Positions 37,723 to 39,286 of a stretch of DNA of 39,286 nt are shown here, in pieces. Source of the DNA: a virus. The notes beneath the pieces were generated by a model. It searched no databases. It was not told the DNA's origin and was given only the letters and a program-made list of their open reading frames with translations. The DNA lies in the IMG/VR virus record IMGVR_UViG_3300048088_000222, positions 1 through 39,286 of that record; one strand, 5' to 3'. A program made the translations under genes and the position numbers. The first letter of the stretch is position 1, and each line of letters opens with the position of its first letter.

Positions 37723-38430
37723 CTACCATCTGTACCCCAGCGTCACCATGTGCGCCGCCCTGAACCCAAGCGGAACATTGCTATTGCTGACGTTCTTCGA
37801 CGGCGTGCTGATGTAGGTGTAGCGCACAGTCACCTTCTTGTAGGCAACTGATGCGCCAGCCACCCATGTGAGCTGCGGCTTGGGATCATGCGCCAGCGTT
37901 TCCACAGAGCCACGCGGCCCCCAAGGGCTTGTGGCCGACATGACGGTCATGGTTGACGTCCATGTGCCCTTGAAGATTGCCGGGCCGCCCTCGACGCTGA
38001 ATCGCCAGTTGCCGACTTCATAGTATGGCTCGATGGTCAGCGCGATCGCCTGAAGCGAGCCGCCAGTGTCGAAGTAGCGCATCGGGCCGCATTCGCCATT
38101 GCAAGCGTGCGTCTTGGGGTTGTAGCCGCCTATGCCATCTGAATAATCGGTGGCGTCCGGCACGGCATCGCCTTGGATCTTGGCGGTGCCGAAATACATG
38201 TATGCAAGACTCAGATCGATGCCAGGTAGCCACGACCCGCGGGTGTATGGGAGCGCGGTCAATCCAACGCCGATTCGGCCAGCAGGGACGCGGAGCTTCA
38301 GGTGGTGGGAGAAACCCTCCTGGAAGTACATTCCATCACCCATCGCCGTAAAGTTCGTGGCGCCAAGGCCGGCTTCAGCATGGAAAAACGATTCAGCGTG
38401 CGCGCCAGCGGCAGCGCAGCCGAGTGTCAT
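37723..38430 (-). CDS. Outer-membrane beta-barrel protein (at least 235 aa)
   Basis: The C-terminus GYRW (aromatic last residue) and alternating beta strands (GLGATNFTAMGDGMYFQEGF, HHLKLRVPAGRIGVGLTALP, DLSLAYMYFGTAKI, LTIEPYYEVGNWRFSVEGGP) describe an 8-stranded or similar barrel. The signal region reads RAAAIAMTLGCAAAGAHA-ES with an AHA cleavage site, but ATG 38430 keeps only its last 12 residues. The rest lies upstream, in frame, overlapping the HTH gene. An in-frame ATG at 38778 has the best ribosome binding site in the locus. Gene probably modifies the cell envelope of the lysogen. Confidence 0.65.
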   Translation of the reverse strand: MTLGCAAAGAHAESFFHAEAGLGATNFTAMGDGMYFQEGFSHHLKLRVPAGRIGVGLTALPYTRGSWLPGIDLSLAYMYFGTAKIQGDAVPDATDYSDGIGGYNPKTHACNGECGPMRYFDTGGSLQAIALTIEPYYEVGNWRFSVEGGPAIFKGTWTSTMTVMSATSPWGPRGSVETLAHDPKPQLTWVAGASVAYKKVTVRYTYISTPSKNVSNSNVPLGFRAAHMVTLGYRW

Positions 38431-38432
38431 GG

Positions 38433-38729
38433 CTATGGCTGCGGCTCTCCATCCTGCTCCGGGGCAGGATCGGCGTTGGGGTCTAGCACCGCTCCGGCCT
38501 CTCGCATCGCGTCGTACACGGTCTCGATGTCTTTCTGCTTGAGCACGCGATGAGCCATGGCCCAGAACAGCATGTGCATGCTCACCACACGCGGATTCTT
38601 CCCGCCCGTGTACTTCCTGTACTGTTTGTCGCTGGATACGCCCAGCAGCTTTGCCATCTGGGCACCCGTGAATCCGAGCCCCTTCTGAAGGCGCGCCAAG
38701 TCGTCGGTCGTGAGAGCCTTGTAGAGCAT
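38433..38729 (-). CDS. XRE-like HTH regulator (98 aa)
   Basis: A minus-strand protein with a helix-turn-helix at about residues 20-45 (GFTGAQMAKLLGVSSDKQYR, KYTGGKNPRVVS), followed by MHMLFWAMAHRVLKQKDIET. I recall similar 'LGYTSxQMAxLxGVxxxxxWRKYTGG' proteins in Burkholderia phages. Start ATG 38729 is chosen because homologs begin 'MLYKAL'; GTG 38762 would add 11 residues. Neither has a good ribosome binding site. Its stop is 2 bp ahead of the ATG at 38430 of the barrel gene, which suggests coupling. Probable autoregulator via the palindrome at 38836-38853. Confidence 0.65.
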   Translation of the reverse strand: MLYKALTTDDLARLQKGLGFTGAQMAKLLGVSSDKQYRKYTGGKNPRVVSMHMLFWAMAHRVLKQKDIETVYDAMREAGAVLDPNADPAPEQDGEPQP

Positions 38730-38831
38730 GAAGGGTTCGTCCAATTGTGCGCGCGGCGGCACGAAAAGAGTATTTCATGATTCTTCCTTTCGGAGATGGC
38801 GGGTTGCCGGAAAGGCCTCCCTGTATTGAAA

Positions 38832-38860
38832 ATATTAGCCCCATTGGGGTCTAACGTCAA
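38832..38860 (-). promoter_or_regulatory. Minus-strand promoter (TTGACG-17-TAATAT) with palindromic operator
   Basis: On the minus strand: TTGACG (38855-38860), 17-bp spacer, TAATAT (38832-38837), one of the best promoters in the window. The spacer contains a near-perfect 18-bp palindrome TAGCCCCATTGGGGTCTA (38836-38853), so a repressor here would block RNA polymerase. The most obvious candidate is the HTH protein of the same operon. The transcript starts about 45 bp before the ATG at 38778. Confidence 0.75.
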
Positions 38861-38876
38861 GCAATAAATCAGACGC

Positions 38877-38906
38877 AAAAAAGCCGCCGAGCTTTCGCAG
38901 GGCGGC
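38877..38906 (-). terminator. Rho-independent terminator of the HigA gene
   Basis: Minus strand: GCCGCC (38906-38901), 12-base loop, GGCGGC (38888-38883), then TTTTTT. It lies 21 bp after the HigA stop and isolates the HigA operon from the HTH/barrel operon. Confidence 0.85.
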
Positions 38907-38926
38907 CGTTGATGAAAGAAAGTAAA

Positions 38927-39286
38927 TCAGGCGGTTTGGAAGAATACGGCTGGGCTCACGTGGAACCGTCGCGACAATCCGGAAATCTGGCGCGTGTTGA
39001 GTTCGCGCTTACCGCTCAGAATCTCTGACACCACTCCTTGGCTACCTATCTCCGGCAGATCGGACTGGCGCACATCGTTCTCCAGCATCAGTTGCTTCAG
39101 AACATCAGCCGGCGACGCCTCTGGTAGCTGATGGTGTGAGGCATCGTATTCGCCGATAAAGTCGCCGAGCGTATCAGCTAGGGGTGCCAAGCGATGGCCT
39201 TCGTCGGCAGCGCCGGCATCAAGAAGCGCGTTCAGTGCGCGCACGGCAAAGTCATATTCAAGATCCGAATTGATCGGATGCAGCGG
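38927..39286 (-). CDS. higA: HigA-type antitoxin, 5' end cut off by the window
   Basis: The frame is open to the window edge. Reading from there: LHPINSDLEYDFAVRALNAL, then 'LAPLADTLGDFIGEYDASHH', 'PEASPADVLKQLMLENDVRQ' and the helix-turn-helix DVRQSDLPEIGSQGVVSEIL. This is the HigA/YgjM antitoxin pattern, here the graft 'DxxxHxLPxxxPxDxLxxxMxxxxxxQxDL'. It binds and neutralises a HigB RNase and represses its own operon. The toxin gene would lie directly upstream, off the window to the right. It is followed by a strong terminator. Confidence 0.75.
   Translation of the reverse strand, partial: PLHPINSDLEYDFAVRALNALLDAGAADEGHRLAPLADTLGDFIGEYDASHHQLPEASPADVLKQLMLENDVRQSDLPEIGSQGVVSEILSGKRELNTRQISGLSRRFHVSPAVFFQTA

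Noticed and set aside
37723-38844. The whole 373-codon minus-strand frame read as a single protein
   Set aside because: The first third is a basic, low-complexity shadow of the HTH gene. I list the barrel from 38430 and treat the longer frame as a finding.
1-39286. tRNA genes, CRISPR arrays, insertion sequences, attachment-site repeats
   Set aside because: I looked for a T-loop with matching acceptor stem, regular spaced repeats, transposase motifs and duplicated ends and saw none. Short or degenerate examples could escape reading by eye.

Overview
The window looks like most of a temperate, contractile-tailed (myovirus) prophage of a beta-proteobacterium, most likely Burkholderia or Paraburkholderia. 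The DNA is GC-rich, and the closest relatives I recall for many products are Burkholderia prophage proteins; this is recognition, not a database search. No integrase, CI-type repressor or lysis cassette is visible, so both ends of the element probably lie outside the window.

Layout. (1) 1-2935: start of the rightward early operon, with a truncated YdaS/Cro-like HTH protein, a CII-like HTH protein, small ORFs, then a DUF1376 replication initiator and a lambda-P-like helicase loader. (2) 2932-9409: a tightly packed 'nin-like' operon with mostly 4-bp ATGA overlaps. It holds a RuvC-like resolvase, two winged-helix-like proteins, an HNH_3-type protein, a cupin-like protein, a dNMP kinase, NinB, NinG and a C5 DNA methyltransferase gene that shares almost its whole length with a second ORF in another frame. 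(3) 9410-11300: control region with a Q-position protein, a helix-turn-helix-like protein, two terminators with the same CTAGA loop, a reverse-strand gene and about 400 bp of largely non-coding DNA that can fold into a multi-helix RNA. (4) 11312-16634: Cys-rich small protein, HTH-metallophosphoesterase, metallopeptidase, terminase small and large subunits and a DUF4055 portal. (5) 16765-21256: scaffold-like protein, P22-type coat, neck and connector proteins. (6) 21259-22043: a freestanding HNH endonuclease behind a hairpin leader. (7) 22101-32399: sheath, tube, tail-assembly chaperone with a programmed -1 frameshift, a reverse-strand membrane moron, tape measure, hub/LysM, gpD, gpV spike, gp25, gpJ and gpI. 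(8) 32396-35467: tailspike/fibre genes. (9) 35468-39286: accessory region with a large GT-C-like membrane protein, a minus-strand HTH gene plus outer-membrane beta-barrel gene under a palindromic promoter, and a truncated HigA antitoxin.

How the genes work together. The early genes replicate and recombine phage DNA. The Q-position protein probably switches on the long late operon from the terminase genes to the tail fibres. TerS/TerL package DNA through the DUF4055 portal into a P22-like shell, and a separate module builds a sheathed tail. The right-hand genes are probably lysogenic-conversion genes that change the envelope of the host.

Most unusual observations: the dual-coding methyltransferase locus at 8065-8839; the HTH/outer-membrane-protein locus at 37723-38860, where the best ribosome binding site opens the 'wrong' frame; and the candidate structured RNA at 10976-11126.
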